In this document: in pieces, positions 31,924 to 39,927 of the stretch | How the letters are laid out: the number at the start of each line of letters is the position of its first letter | Position numbering within the stretch: position 1 is the first letter of the stretch | Assembly (NCBI RefSeq): GCF_014650175.1 | Contig: NZ_BMUL01000027.1 | Span: 2,219 to 54,759, forward strand | DNA from: Streptomyces termitum | GTDB taxonomy: Bacteria; Actinomycetota; Actinomycetes; Streptomycetales; Streptomycetaceae | Direction of reading: 5' to 3' | Length of the DNA stretch: 52,541 bases | Translations under genes and position numbers: made by a program | Notes under the pieces: model-generated | Seen by the model: the letters and a program-made list of their open reading frames with translations, nothing else | Databases searched by the model: none | Told to the model about the DNA's origin: nothing

Positions 31924-32286
31924 AGTCGTCGTCCTCAGGGCTCAGAAGGTGATTTGCCGATGGCCAACGGAGCGACTTGAACGGCAGGCAGCCATGGTCG
32001 ACGAGGTGTCAGTCCCCGGTCTGACCTGTGGCCCGGACGGCGACGCGACGAATCGATCGGGGGTTTGGTGTGGGGCAGCTCTCACGGTAGCCGGTGGTGA
32101 TCGACAAGAAGATCCCCCTCCTCTTCAGCGTGGCCTCTGATCGGATGACGGGCCTGTGTCCCGTGGGGCTGTCGTGCCGCCCCGCGAGGCTGGGGCCCCG
32201 AACGGGGGTGTCGTGACAGACCTACCGGATCCACGGCATGATCTATGCAGGGAGCAGTACGTCGGGGTGGGAAACGGGGGCTGTTC
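31924..32286. other. Island left edge, no intact gene
   Basis: This stretch begins at the abrupt end of the corA repeat. The minus strand encodes a short recognisable-looking run (TLKRRGIFLSITTGYRES, near 32060-32125) that reads like the tail of a lost gene. Nothing else is supported. Confidence 0.4.
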
Positions 32287-32772
32287 ATGGGTGGGGGCTC
32301 GCGCGAGAGGGCAACGGGCAGGATCGAATGCGGACCGCTGCCGCCGCGCTCAGTCTGGGGGCTGCGATGCCAGTTCTATCTGCAGTGGATCTATCTTCCC
32401 GCAGGTCTTGCCGTGGCTGTAGTCGCATCGCTCTTCGCCGGTGGCGGCGGGACACCGTTGTTCGGCAGCACACCGAAGGGCGTGCCGAAGGATCCGTACG
32501 GTGACAGCGTGTTGCTGTCCCGGCGCCAGTACCGGCTCGAACTGAACGGCACCCCCGAGCAGTGGCGGGAGCGTGCGGGCTTCGCCCTGCGGCGAGCTGT
32601 CGCACAAGGTTCCCAGGGTCCTGGCGAGACGCTCTCGCTCTCCGTCAGCGCCTACCGTGGGCTGGGGCTTGAGGGCCTTGATGAGCTGGCCCGTGCGCAG
32701 GGGTGGCATCTCGATCGGAAACATCTGCAATTCGGGGCGGTGGTCCTCAAGCCGGTGCCTACGCCTCATTGA
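32287..32772 (+). CDS. Hypothetical protein with one membrane segment
   Basis: The 161-residue protein has a hydrophobic helix (IYLPAGLAVAVVASLFAGGG, about residues 33-52) followed by a soluble domain (LSRRQYRLELNGTPEQWRERAGFALRRAV; GLEGLDELARAQGWHLD). It is probably membrane-anchored with the C-terminus on one side. I do not recognise the family. The start at 32287 is a guess; 32245 is also in frame. It lies next to an insertion sequence. Confidence 0.55.
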   Translation: MGGGSRERATGRIECGPLPPRSVWGLRCQFYLQWIYLPAGLAVAVVASLFAGGGGTPLFGSTPKGVPKDPYGDSVLLSRRQYRLELNGTPEQWRERAGFALRRAVAQGSQGPGETLSLSVSAYRGLGLEGLDELARAQGWHLDRKHLQFGAVVLKPVPTPH

Positions 32773-32778
32773 GGATGT

Positions 32779-33456
32779 TCAGCGTCGACGCTCCAGGGGG
32801 AGGACGGCTGCGGCGATGGCTGTCACGCGGTGGGGGCTGCAGCGGGTTCTGCGGAAGACGCGCCAGGACTTGAGTCGCGCGACGCTTCGTTCGACCGGTG
32901 CTCGCGCCGCCGACAGGGCCCGGTTGATCGTCTGCCGGGTCGTGGTGAGGTCCCGGCCGGGGAGCCGTCTGATCGGTGTGGTCACCCAGGAGCCGGCGCC
33001 GATGGAGGCGCGGTCGGCGAGGACCGGGACGCCCTGGCGTTCGCAGATGCGGTGGGTGCGGGCGGCGGTCAGGTCGTGGGGGCGGCCGGGTAGTGCGGGT
33101 GAGGTCCACAGCAGGTTGCCGGTGGGGTCGGCCATGGCCTGGACGTTCACGCCGTGACGGCGGTGCTTCTGGGAGAAGTCGGCCCGGCTGTCGCCGACCT
33201 GGTCGCACTCGGCGAGCGTCCCGTCGAGCAGGACGTGGCCAGGGTCCCTCTCGCGCAGGACCCGCAGCAGGCCCGGCGCCTTCCGGGACAGATGCTCGAC
33301 GACGGCCGTGACGTAGGCGGTGCCGACGGATATGCCGAAGCCGGCGGCGATCTGCGTGAGCGTGTCGTGTCGGCGAAGGTGGACCAGGCCGACGAGGGCA
33401 CGCTGGTGGGGCGGCAGCTTGCAGCGGCGGTCACCCTCACAGGTGACGATGAGCAT
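32779..33456 (-). CDS. IS5-family-like (DDE_Tnp_4) transposase, N-terminus degenerate
   Basis: The frame carries an HTH_Tnp_4 region (RALVGLVHLRRHDTLTQIAAGFGISVGTAY) and the DDE domain: Asp in VLLDGTLAECDQVGD, HRRHGVNVQAMADP, SPALPGRPHDLTAARTH, Asp in PVLADRASIGAG, Glu in APVERSVARLKSWR. Homologous sequence continues upstream of ATG 33456 (YPAALDLPHALVEWVP) without an in-frame start before a stop, so the 5' end is probably frameshifted. No clear terminal repeats were found. Confidence 0.8.
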   Translation of the reverse strand: MLIVTCEGDRRCKLPPHQRALVGLVHLRRHDTLTQIAAGFGISVGTAYVTAVVEHLSRKAPGLLRVLRERDPGHVLLDGTLAECDQVGDSRADFSQKHRRHGVNVQAMADPTGNLLWTSPALPGRPHDLTAARTHRICERQGVPVLADRASIGAGSWVTTPIRRLPGRDLTTTRQTINRALSAARAPVERSVARLKSWRVFRRTRCSPHRVTAIAAAVLPLERRR

Positions 33457-33525
33457 GGGTACCCACTCGACCAGGGCATGAGGCAGGTCGAGCGCGGCAG
33501 GATAGGAACCAACAGAGCTTCTGCG

Positions 33526-33870
33526 TCAATGGGTTGATACTTCGAACACCTCCCTCAACGGCACGGGAGCCCGTGCGTTGCGACCCTCATCCTGACTCGG
33601 CCTGAGCCACTCGATCAGTGACCACTCCGAAAGAGCCCAGTGACTCCTTCTACGCTTCCAGCCGTGAACACCGATGATCTTTCTTGGCAGGCCCACCACC
33701 CTGCGGCCGCCCGAAGTTCCCTCGGCCGGCTCGACGACGGCGGTGGAGTGGGCGCCGTAAAGACGCGGCCACTGTCCGAAGCGGCTCTCGGCGGCCTCCT
33801 CCTGGTTCCAGCGGCCGGTGATCGTCGGCCCTGACGGCGGTTGGAAGCGGAGGGTGAGCAGGAAGGACAT
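33526..33870 (-). CDS. Hypothetical protein, C-terminus possibly frame-disrupted
   Basis: The first ~75 codons from ATG 33870 (MSFLLTLRFQPPSGPTITGRW, FGQWPRLYGAHSTAVVEPAE) have good coding bias. The rest (KIIGVHGWKRRRSHWALSEW) does not, suggesting a frameshift near 33645-33660 and a run-on. Family unknown. It may be a decayed accessory gene between the transposase and the SUKH gene. Confidence 0.4.
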   Translation of the reverse strand: MSFLLTLRFQPPSGPTITGRWNQEEAAESRFGQWPRLYGAHSTAVVEPAEGTSGGRRVVGLPRKIIGVHGWKRRRSHWALSEWSLIEWLRPSQDEGRNARAPVPLREVFEVSTH

Positions 33871-33997
33871 GCCGGCGAGCCTGCGCCGCCGCCCTTGCTT
33901 CACCGTTTCCCCGGTCCCGGGGCCCGCAGGCCAGTACGGTCCCCTTCACGCACGAGACCGCGCGCACGGACCAGATGCGCAGGTGCCTGACAGGTGC

Positions 33998-34555
33998 TCA
34001 CCGGGGGTGGTCTGGGCCGTCCTCGGACTCGGGGTGGTAGCGCAGGGTCGGGCCGGGCCGGTAGCGCCCCAGGAAGGGCGGGCGGTGCGGGCCTTCGACG
34101 CAGCTCAGAAGGAAATCAGTGAAGGGGCCAGGGAGCTCGTGCCACTCCCCTTCCTCCGTCTCTACCACCACGCGCCAGTCGTCGGGGTCATCCTCCTCGG
34201 GAAGGAAGTAGCACATGAGGCCGTCCCCACCCCCACCCCACTGAATCAGACCGCCTGGGTGCGGATGGAAGGGGAACGGAGCGCGCTCCGGGTCGTCGAG
34301 GTGCTGGCGTCCTGACAAGGACCAGATCTGCTCCAGTTCGGCCTGGGTCCCCTCGACCGGGCGGACGAGCCAGAAGAGGTGGTCGAAGGAGCCCGGACCG
34401 TACAGGTCGAGGAAGGCCTTGTAGTCCGTCGGCAGGGTCACCCCGAGGTGCTCCTCGGCCGCCTCCCACAGCTGCGGCCGCGCCCAGCCCCAGCACGGCG
34501 GCTCACCCAGCAGCTCCCTCAATCGCGCCGCTGCATGGGTCGGTTGGTCGTTCAT
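33998..34555 (-). CDS. SMI1/KNR4 (SUKH) family protein
   Basis: The 185-residue protein has the SUKH signature: WEAAEEHLGVTLPTDYKAFLDLYGPGSF (residues ~29-56), then acidic and Trp/Gly-rich strands (GGLIQWGGGGDG; PDDWRVVVETEEGEWHELPG). SUKH proteins are common immunity proteins against polymorphic toxins, usually nucleases or deaminases. No cognate toxin is adjacent, so it may be an orphan immunity gene. The start MNDQPTHAAARL at 34555 fits the domain. Confidence 0.8.
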   Translation of the reverse strand: MNDQPTHAAARLRELLGEPPCWGWARPQLWEAAEEHLGVTLPTDYKAFLDLYGPGSFDHLFWLVRPVEGTQAELEQIWSLSGRQHLDDPERAPFPFHPHPGGLIQWGGGGDGLMCYFLPEEDDPDDWRVVVETEEGEWHELPGPFTDFLLSCVEGPHRPPFLGRYRPGPTLRYHPESEDGPDHPR

Positions 34556-34916
34556 GAGGGGCACCCTGCCAGACCCCACTGCCAGGGCCTCGCCCCGCCC
34601 CCGCGTCAGCCGCGCACGCGGCTCCGGAAACCCGGCAATCCCGTGCGCAGAGACGAACAAGATCCAGGCTCCGGTTCAGTACCGGTGATCTGACCCTTTG
34701 TCTATCCACCTACGGGTGGGCACGGACGGTTCTGAACCGTCGACATCTGCTTCGCAAGTTCGCCCGGTCACGCTCCGCCTCGCGGTCGCGCATGAAGCCA
34801 CGCCCGGCCTGGGCTCCGACGAGCCTCTGCGGGCCCTTAAGGCGTCGTTTCCTTTGGCTGGCTCCTGCTTCCGAACGGCCAGGCGAGTGTCAGTGCGGTG
34901 TGGGAGTCTCCGCGGC
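34556..34916. other. Intergenic stretch with two small hairpins
   Basis: The region holds CCACC-TACG-GGTGG (34706-34719) and GACGGTT-CTG-AACCGTC (34725-34741). These lie between the divergent SUKH and 118-residue genes. They resemble RNA hairpins, but no tRNA cloverleaf can be folded around them. Confidence 0.4.
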
Positions 34917-35273
34917 ATGAGTTATGACCTGGCTGTCTGGGAAGGCGAGAGGCCGGCGGATGACAAGACCGCCGGCCAGGTCTTCAGCAACCTGTACGAC
35001 CGCTACATCGACGGCGAGGTGGAAGAGCCTCCGTCCGAACGCATCGCGGCTTACGTGGCAGTGTTGCTTGAGCGGTGGTGCGACATCACCGAGGACGAGG
35101 AGGACACCTCGCCCTGGTCGACCGGTCCGTTGATCGACGAGGCCAGTGGTCCGCTGATCTACTTCGCCATGCGGTGGAGCATGGCGGAGGAGTCGTCGGC
35201 CTACGCGGCGGCCGTCGCAAAGTCCATGGGGCTGGTCTGCTTCGACGTGCAGCAGGACCGGCTCAGGCCGTGA
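34917..35273 (+). CDS. Conserved actinobacterial protein of unknown function, 118 aa
   Basis: It begins MSYDLAVWEGERPADDKTAG and contains RIAAYVAVLLERWCDITEDEEDTSPWSTGPL (residues ~43-73) and a terminal GLVCFDVQQDRLRP. This pattern recurs in Streptomyces, often near SUKH or TPR-type genes, and I associate it with immunity-like or accessory loci. No activity is known. Its last 11 bp overlap the 3' end of the neighbouring IS transposase on the other strand. Confidence 0.65.
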   Translation: MSYDLAVWEGERPADDKTAGQVFSNLYDRYIDGEVEEPPSERIAAYVAVLLERWCDITEDEEDTSPWSTGPLIDEASGPLIYFAMRWSMAEESSAYAAAVAKSMGLVCFDVQQDRLRP

Positions 35274-36083
35274 GCAGGGACGCCAGTCGGCGGTAGCCGA
35301 TCAGGGTCGCGGCTATGCCGACGAAGGCGGGGAAGTGTTCGGCTTTGCGTTCGTACCGCCGGTGGAGGCGTCGGCAGCCCGCCAGCCAGGACACGGTTCT
35401 CTCGACCACCCAGCGATGCCGGCCCAGCCGCTGCGAGGACTCGACGCCCTTGCGGGCGATGCGGTGGCGGATGCCCTGGTCGCGGAGCCAACGGCACAGG
35501 TGGCCGTAGTCGTAGCCCTTGTCCGCGTGCAGCTTCGCCGGCCTCCGACGCCGGGGTCCGCGCCGGGACCGGATGGGCGGGATACCGCGCACGAGCGGCT
35601 CCAGGCCCTGGCTGTCATGCATGTTCGCACCTGAGATGCCCAGGGAGAGGGGCAGTCCGTTGCGGTCGCAGATCAGGTGGATCTTCGATCCCGGTTTGCC
35701 GCGGTCGGTCGGATTCGGTCCCGTCAGTGGCCCCCTTTTGCGGCCCGCAGGCTGACGGAGTCGATCGCGCACCGTGACCAGTCCAGCTCGCCCCGCGCTC
35801 CGAGTTCGTCGAGGATCACGCGGTGGAGCCTGGCCCAGACCCGGTCCCGGCTCCACTGGACGAACCGGCGGTAGACCGTGGGCCAGGCGGGACCGAACAC
35901 CGGCGGCAGCTGCCGCCAGGTGCAGCCTGAGGTCGCCACGAAGATGATCGCCGCCAGGGCTTCACGGTCACCTGCCCGCCGTCGACCACCGCCCTGCGGA
36001 CGTACAACCACTGCCGGCGGCACCACCCGCCTGAACAGCATCCACAGCTCGTCCGGAACCAGTCGCTCAACGAGATCCGTCAT
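35263..36083 (-). CDS. IS5-family transposase in two overlapping frames
   Basis: Frame one (35724-36083) carries the N-terminal domain (LVPDELWMLFRRVVPP, GCTWRQLPPVFGPAWPTVYRRFVQWSRD, first Asp in CAIDSVSLRAAKGG). Frame two, shifted by -1 and ending at 35263, carries the rest (GSKIHLICDRNGLPLSLGISGANMHD, second Asp in HADKGYDYGHL, Glu in VVERTVSWLAG). The frames join at A4G5 (35731-35739 on the plus strand), a typical -1 slippage site, so programmed frameshifting probably makes the full ~270-residue enzyme. Confidence 0.85.
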
Positions 36084-36230
36084 GCACGACTCAACGAACG
36101 ATCACGCCATAAGAAACGACGTCTAAGTGCATTGAGGTTGCCGTCACAGACTGCCGTCAGTCTCCTGGGTTCTGTCCGGCCGATCTTGGTCGTGGGAGGA
36201 TGTCGTCCATGACTTGTATGTGAAGGGGTT

Positions 36231-36641
36231 GTGCCTCGTAGACCAGCAGCTTTGCTTCGGCCTCGGGGGCGCGGCTGGCGTAGCCCCTGGTTGCGGTATC
36301 GCGATGTCCCGGGTCTGTCGGGAGCGGCGAATGCGGCTGTCCGTGTGTTCGAACGGGATCGATCGTCTCCGGGCATCGTGGCGGCGGCGCTGAGCGTGTG
36401 GTCCGTGCGTGTCCACGGCACGAGGCGCCGGTGGAGGCCGTGGGAGGAGGAGTACACCTGCTTCTGCTGCGGCGAGGGTTGGGCCCGGGACAAGCTGCAG
36501 GAGGCTCTGTTCATGCTTCCACCGAGGGCCGCCGGCGAGCTTCGGGTACAGGTCGAGCGCCTGGACGCGGTGTTCCTCCGGCGCACGCATCACGAGCCGA
36601 CGGAAGGCCCGGAGTTGGCGTGGTGGCATCGTAGGTGCTGA
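36231..36641 (+). CDS. Hypothetical protein, paralogue of 37483-37878
   Basis: The 136-residue protein has a GTG start with AAGGGG seven bases upstream. It shares with the gene at 37483-37878 the start (V/M)PRR, a Trp-and-Asp/Glu core, CCG (EYTCFCCGEGW), and a C-terminal helix PPRAAGELRVQVERLDAVF. The family is a known but unnamed actinobacterial one as far as I can tell. No catalytic motif is evident beyond the CCG pair. Confidence 0.6.
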   Translation: MPRRPAALLRPRGRGWRSPWLRYRDVPGLSGAANAAVRVFERDRSSPGIVAAALSVWSVRVHGTRRRWRPWEEEYTCFCCGEGWARDKLQEALFMLPPRAAGELRVQVERLDAVFLRRTHHEPTEGPELAWWHRRC

Positions 36642-36674
36642 CCGTACCCATGCCGCCCACTGGTTCGTTGGCCC

Positions 36675-37208
36675 TTGCGTGACTGGTCGGGGGAGCTGAC
36701 AGAGGCGGAGTGGCGACGTCTGAAGCCGCTCCTGCCCACGGGTGACAACCGCTGTGGGCGGTGGCGCGACCACCGTCAGGTGATCAACGGCATCCTGCAC
36801 CGGGTGCGAACCGGGGCGCAGTGGCGTGACCTACCCGAACGCTACGGGCCGTGGAAGACCGTCTACGAGCGCCACCGGCGCTGGTCGGCCGACGGAACCT
36901 GGGAACGACTACTCCAGCAGGCGCAGGCCCAGGCCGAAGCCTCCGACGGGATCGACTGGGACGTCTCGGTTGATTCCGCCTCGATCCACGCCCACCAGCA
37001 TGCGGCCGACGTACGGAAAGCTCCGCCGCCTCCTGCGTCAGAAGGGGCGGCCGCGATGGAACAACCAGAGCGAAAGGTCGGGGTGAGACTGTGCGTCCGC
37101 CTGGCGGAGGTGGTGCAGGAGGTGAGGCGCTCGATCGTTCCCGAGGAGGCGTCACCACCGCAGCAACCATCATCTGGCTCCGAACATGATCGGCGGGACA
37201 GAGCCTAG
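36675..37208 (+). pseudogene. IS5-family transposase 5' remnant
   Basis: The first ~115 codons match the N-terminal half of an IS5-type transposase (DWSGELTEAEWRRLKPLLP, WRDHRQVINGILHRVRTGAQWRDLPERYGPWKTVYERHRRW, first Asp in SVDSASIHAHQHAAD). After about 37020 the homology is lost and the frame runs on without the second Asp or the Glu. It cannot encode an active enzyme. Confidence 0.75.
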
Positions 37209-37482
37209 GGGGAGAGCCGAGTCCGACTACGCCGCACGCCAAGGACCGTTGCCGGACACCTCCACGCCAAGCCTCGTCGATGACGTTCCGGATTCACAAG
37301 GCGGTCACCCCATCAGCGTGACCAGAACTGGCGAATCGTCAGGGCGATTTGTGCTGCACAGCCTTCGGGACTCGGCTGATCTGTGATCGGACTTTCGTGG
37401 TTGATCGTTGAGGGCCGCCTCTGGGCCCCTGTGCGCGACCCGGAGACGGCTCGGCGCACTAGGCACGGTCTAAGCTTGTTCT

Positions 37483-37878
37483 TTATCTTCGGCGGTCTGT
37501 GGCTGGGTAGGGCGGGCCCATGAAGGCGTCAAGCTCTTCGATGATCTTGCGGAGTTCGCGGGCTCCGCGAGGCGACATTGCTCGGATCACGCCGTCGAGT
37601 AGGGCACGGCCTTCGAGAGGGTCGCCGCAGCAGTACCAGTGCACGTTGCCGAACTCGTCGTCGTGCCAGAGCTCGCGCTCCGGGCGATGGACGTAGTCCT
37701 TCCAGAGGCGCAAAGCCGCGCTGGTGTCTCCCGGCTGGAGGTAGTTCCGCGTGCGTTCAAGGCGAACGATCTCGGACAGCGCTCGCGAGGAGAGGCGGTC
37801 GATGACCGGCCTTGAGTTCTGTGACTGGTGCCGGTCCGGGATTCCGGCCCGGATGCGTCCTGGCCGTCTACGCGGCAT
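37483..37878 (-). CDS. Passenger hypothetical protein of the IS, paralogue of 36231-36641
   Basis: The 131-residue protein begins MPRRRPGRIRAG. It has LWKDYVHRPERELWHDDEF, the CCG motif in HWYCCGDPLEGRALLDGVI and the C-terminal SPRGARELRKIIEELDAF. Its stop lies in the left terminal repeat of the IS. Third-position bias is strong, so it is a real gene. It resembles the gene 1.2 kb to the left that lies outside the IS. Confidence 0.65.
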   Translation of the reverse strand: MPRRRPGRIRAGIPDRHQSQNSRPVIDRLSSRALSEIVRLERTRNYLQPGDTSAALRLWKDYVHRPERELWHDDEFGNVHWYCCGDPLEGRALLDGVIRAMSPRGARELRKIIEELDAFMGPPYPATDRRR

Positions 37879-38015
37879 GGACCTTTCGGTTGGTCGTCAT
37901 GCCGTACATGGTGCCACGATCTCGAACGGTGTCTCGAACGGGTTCGCTCGCCTGGGGATTCACCGGACGTGGGGGCGGCCCTCGTCTGATCATGTGCTCC
38001 GACCAAGGAGTACAC

Positions 38016-39482
38016 GTGACCACGACGAAGGCCGCGAGGGTGAGTCTGCTGGACCACGATGTCCGGAGGGAAGCGTTCGCGGAAGCGTCACGCTTCCGGG
38101 GAGAGTTCTACGAGTGTCTGACCGTCCGGCGTGACGAACTGTTCGAGCTGACGGATGTCCTGCTGTGCGTCGACGGGCCGGTGGTCTCGCCGGTGGACCT
38201 GACGCTGGTGCCCGAGCACCGTCGTGCGCACGGAGCGTTGTACGGAGCCCTCAACCACGGCCGGATCGGCACCGAGCGGTTGCGGACGGTGCTGGCCGGG
38301 CTGCCGTTGCCGCGGTTCGAGGGCGGGCGTCTGGTCCTGGCGGTCGATGTGTCGCCGTGGTTGCGGTCGGACGCGCCGTGCTCGGCTGACCGGCTGTTCT
38401 GCCACGTCTACGGGCGGGCGAAGTCCGCGTCGCAGTTCATCCCGGGCTGGCCGTACTCCTTCGTCGCCGTTCTGGAGCCTGGTGCCACTTCGTGGACCGG
38501 GATCCTGGACGTGGTCCGGCTCGGGCCCGAGGACGACGCGACCGCGGTCACCACCGCCCAGCTGAGGGCCGTGGCTGAACGGCTCGTCGCGGCCGGCCAG
38601 CGGACGCCCGGAGACCCGGACATCACGATCGTCATGGACGCCGGCTACGACGTCACCCGCCTGGCCTGGGTGCTGCGGGATCTCCCCGTCGAGCTGGTCG
38701 GGCGGATCCGCTCCGACCGGGTGATGCGTCTGCCGAAGCCACCGAGGATGCACGGCGTCAATGGCCGGCCGCCCAAGCACGGGCCGGAGTTCCGTTTCGC
38801 CAAGCCCGAGACCTGGCCCGCCCCTACGATCATCACGGCCACCGCCACGGTGAACTACGGCAAGGCCGAAGCCCCGGCGTGGGACCGGGTTCACCTGCGG
38901 CTGACCCACCGCTCGGCCTGGCTGGAGCACGACGGTGAACTTCCCATCGTCGAGGGCACCCTGGTCCGATTGAAGGTCGAGCACCTGTCAAAAGAACGAG
39001 AAGCCCCGCCGGTGTGGTTGTGGTCCTCAACGACCGGCACCGCCCCGGGAGACGTGGACCTGTGGTGGCAGGTGTTCCTCAGGAGATTCGATCTGGAGCA
39101 CACGTTCCGTTTCGGGAAACAGACGCTCGGCTGGACTACTCCTAAGGTCCGCACTCCCGAGGCGGCGGACCGCTGGACCTGGCTCTTGGTCGTCGCCCAC
39201 ACCCAACTCCGCCTCGCTCGGCCCCTCGCCGCAGACCTCCGCCGGCCCTGGGAGAAGCCGGCCGAGCCCGAACGCCTCACCCCGGCCCGGGTCCGCCGAG
39301 GGTTCAGGAACATCCGCGCGCACCTGCTCTGCCCGGCCCGTGTTCCTCGACCGACCGGAATCGGGCCCGGACGCCCCCTCGGCTCGAAGAACCGGCGACC
39401 CGCCACCCGCTACGACGTTGGCAAGACCGTCAAACGCCCCGAGACCCTCAAGGCCATCGGCAAACCTGGAAGATCTTGGTAG
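38016..39482 (+). CDS. IS701-like transposase (DDE)
   Basis: The 488-residue protein starts with GTG 38016, preceded by AAGGAG. Acidic catalytic candidates are Asp in VLAVDVSPWLRSDA (near residue 110), Asp in ITIVMDAGYDVTRL (near 210) and Glu in RRFDLEHTFRFGKQTLGW (near 365), the RNase H-like arrangement of this family. The C-terminus (TGIGPGRPLGSKNRRPA) is basic. The frame is intact, and the stop overlaps the right inverted repeat. Confidence 0.88.
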   Translation: MTTTKAARVSLLDHDVRREAFAEASRFRGEFYECLTVRRDELFELTDVLLCVDGPVVSPVDLTLVPEHRRAHGALYGALNHGRIGTERLRTVLAGLPLPRFEGGRLVLAVDVSPWLRSDAPCSADRLFCHVYGRAKSASQFIPGWPYSFVAVLEPGATSWTGILDVVRLGPEDDATAVTTAQLRAVAERLVAAGQRTPGDPDITIVMDAGYDVTRLAWVLRDLPVELVGRIRSDRVMRLPKPPRMHGVNGRPPKHGPEFRFAKPETWPAPTIITATATVNYGKAEAPAWDRVHLRLTHRSAWLEHDGELPIVEGTLVRLKVEHLSKEREAPPVWLWSSTTGTAPGDVDLWWQVFLRRFDLEHTFRFGKQTLGWTTPKVRTPEAADRWTWLLVVAHTQLRLARPLAADLRRPWEKPAEPERLTPARVRRGFRNIRAHLLCPARVPRPTGIGPGRPLGSKNRRPATRYDVGKTVKRPETLKAIGKPGRSW

Positions 39483-39494
39483 ATAAAGAACAAG

Positions 39495-39871
39495 CTAAGG
39501 AGCGTTGCCGAACGCCCGCTCCACCTCGTCGAGCCGCTCCGTCCACCAGTGAAGGAGCGCCTCGTCGGCGATGAACAGGCTGTCGTAGGAGTGATCGCCC
39601 CGGGCGTAGTGGAATTCGAGCTGCCAGAAGTCCGTCATCCGCTTCCACCACGGGCGGCGTGCGGCGTCGAGCAGCGCGGCCGGCTCCAGCGGGATCACCG
39701 ACCGGTAGCCGCTCACGAAGGCCGCCACCCGCTCCAGGTCGAAGACGCCCTCCACCCCGAACTGCACCTGCGCCGTCCGGACGACCTCCTCGGCGTACGG
39801 GCGGACGCCCAGCCGGTCCCAGTCCAGGACGGCCGTCAGCTCGCCGTCGGCCCAGAGGAGGTTCCGGTACT
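39495..39871 (-). pseudogene. 3' half of a transposon-interrupted phosphotransferase gene
   Basis: From the junction it reads YRNLLWADGELTAVLDWDRLGVRPYAEEVV and continues to a natural end (AFGNAP). LDWD is the metal-binding Asp of the APH/choline-kinase fold. The upstream half lies at 50599-51093. Joining position 39871 to 50599 restores THGDFQYRNLLW, the H-x-D-x4-N catalytic loop, without gaining or losing a base. The substrate is unknown. Confidence 0.9.
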
Positions 39872-39899
39872 TTCACTAGGCTTCCCAGAGTTGTCGGGT
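39872..39899 (+). repeat. Left terminal inverted repeat of the transposon
   Basis: TTCACTAGGC (39872-39881) and TTGTCGGGT (39891-39899) match in inverted orientation GCCTAGTGAA (50583-50592) and ACCCGACAA (50567-50575) at the right end. Confidence 0.85.
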
Positions 39900-39927
39900 A
39901 ATCGGCTCATGACTCGCACTTGGGGAA

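Larger units (their letters stand above)
37473..39496 (+). mobile_element. IS701-like insertion sequence with passenger gene
   Basis: Perfect 16-bp terminal inverted repeats AGCTTGTTCTTTATCT (37473-37488) and its complement (39481-39496) enclose a transposase and a divergently oriented small gene. CTAA occurs at both ends (37470-37473 and 39495-39498), a plausible 4-bp target duplication. Both internal genes stop inside the terminal repeats. The element sits at the 3' end of the interrupted phosphotransferase gene. Confidence 0.8.

Noticed and set aside
32766..33535. Terminal inverted repeats of the DDE_Tnp_4-type insertion sequence
   Set aside because: Only CATTGA is shared at both sides, too short to define the ends.
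34700..34780. tRNA-like stretch with two hairpins
   Set aside because: No D, anticodon and T arms with correct spacing can be assembled, and no acceptor stem pairs.
39448..39876. 142-residue minus-strand frame in the phosphotransferase 3' half
   Set aside because: It is out of frame with the recognised APH sequence (LLWADGELTAVLDWD) and has shadow composition.
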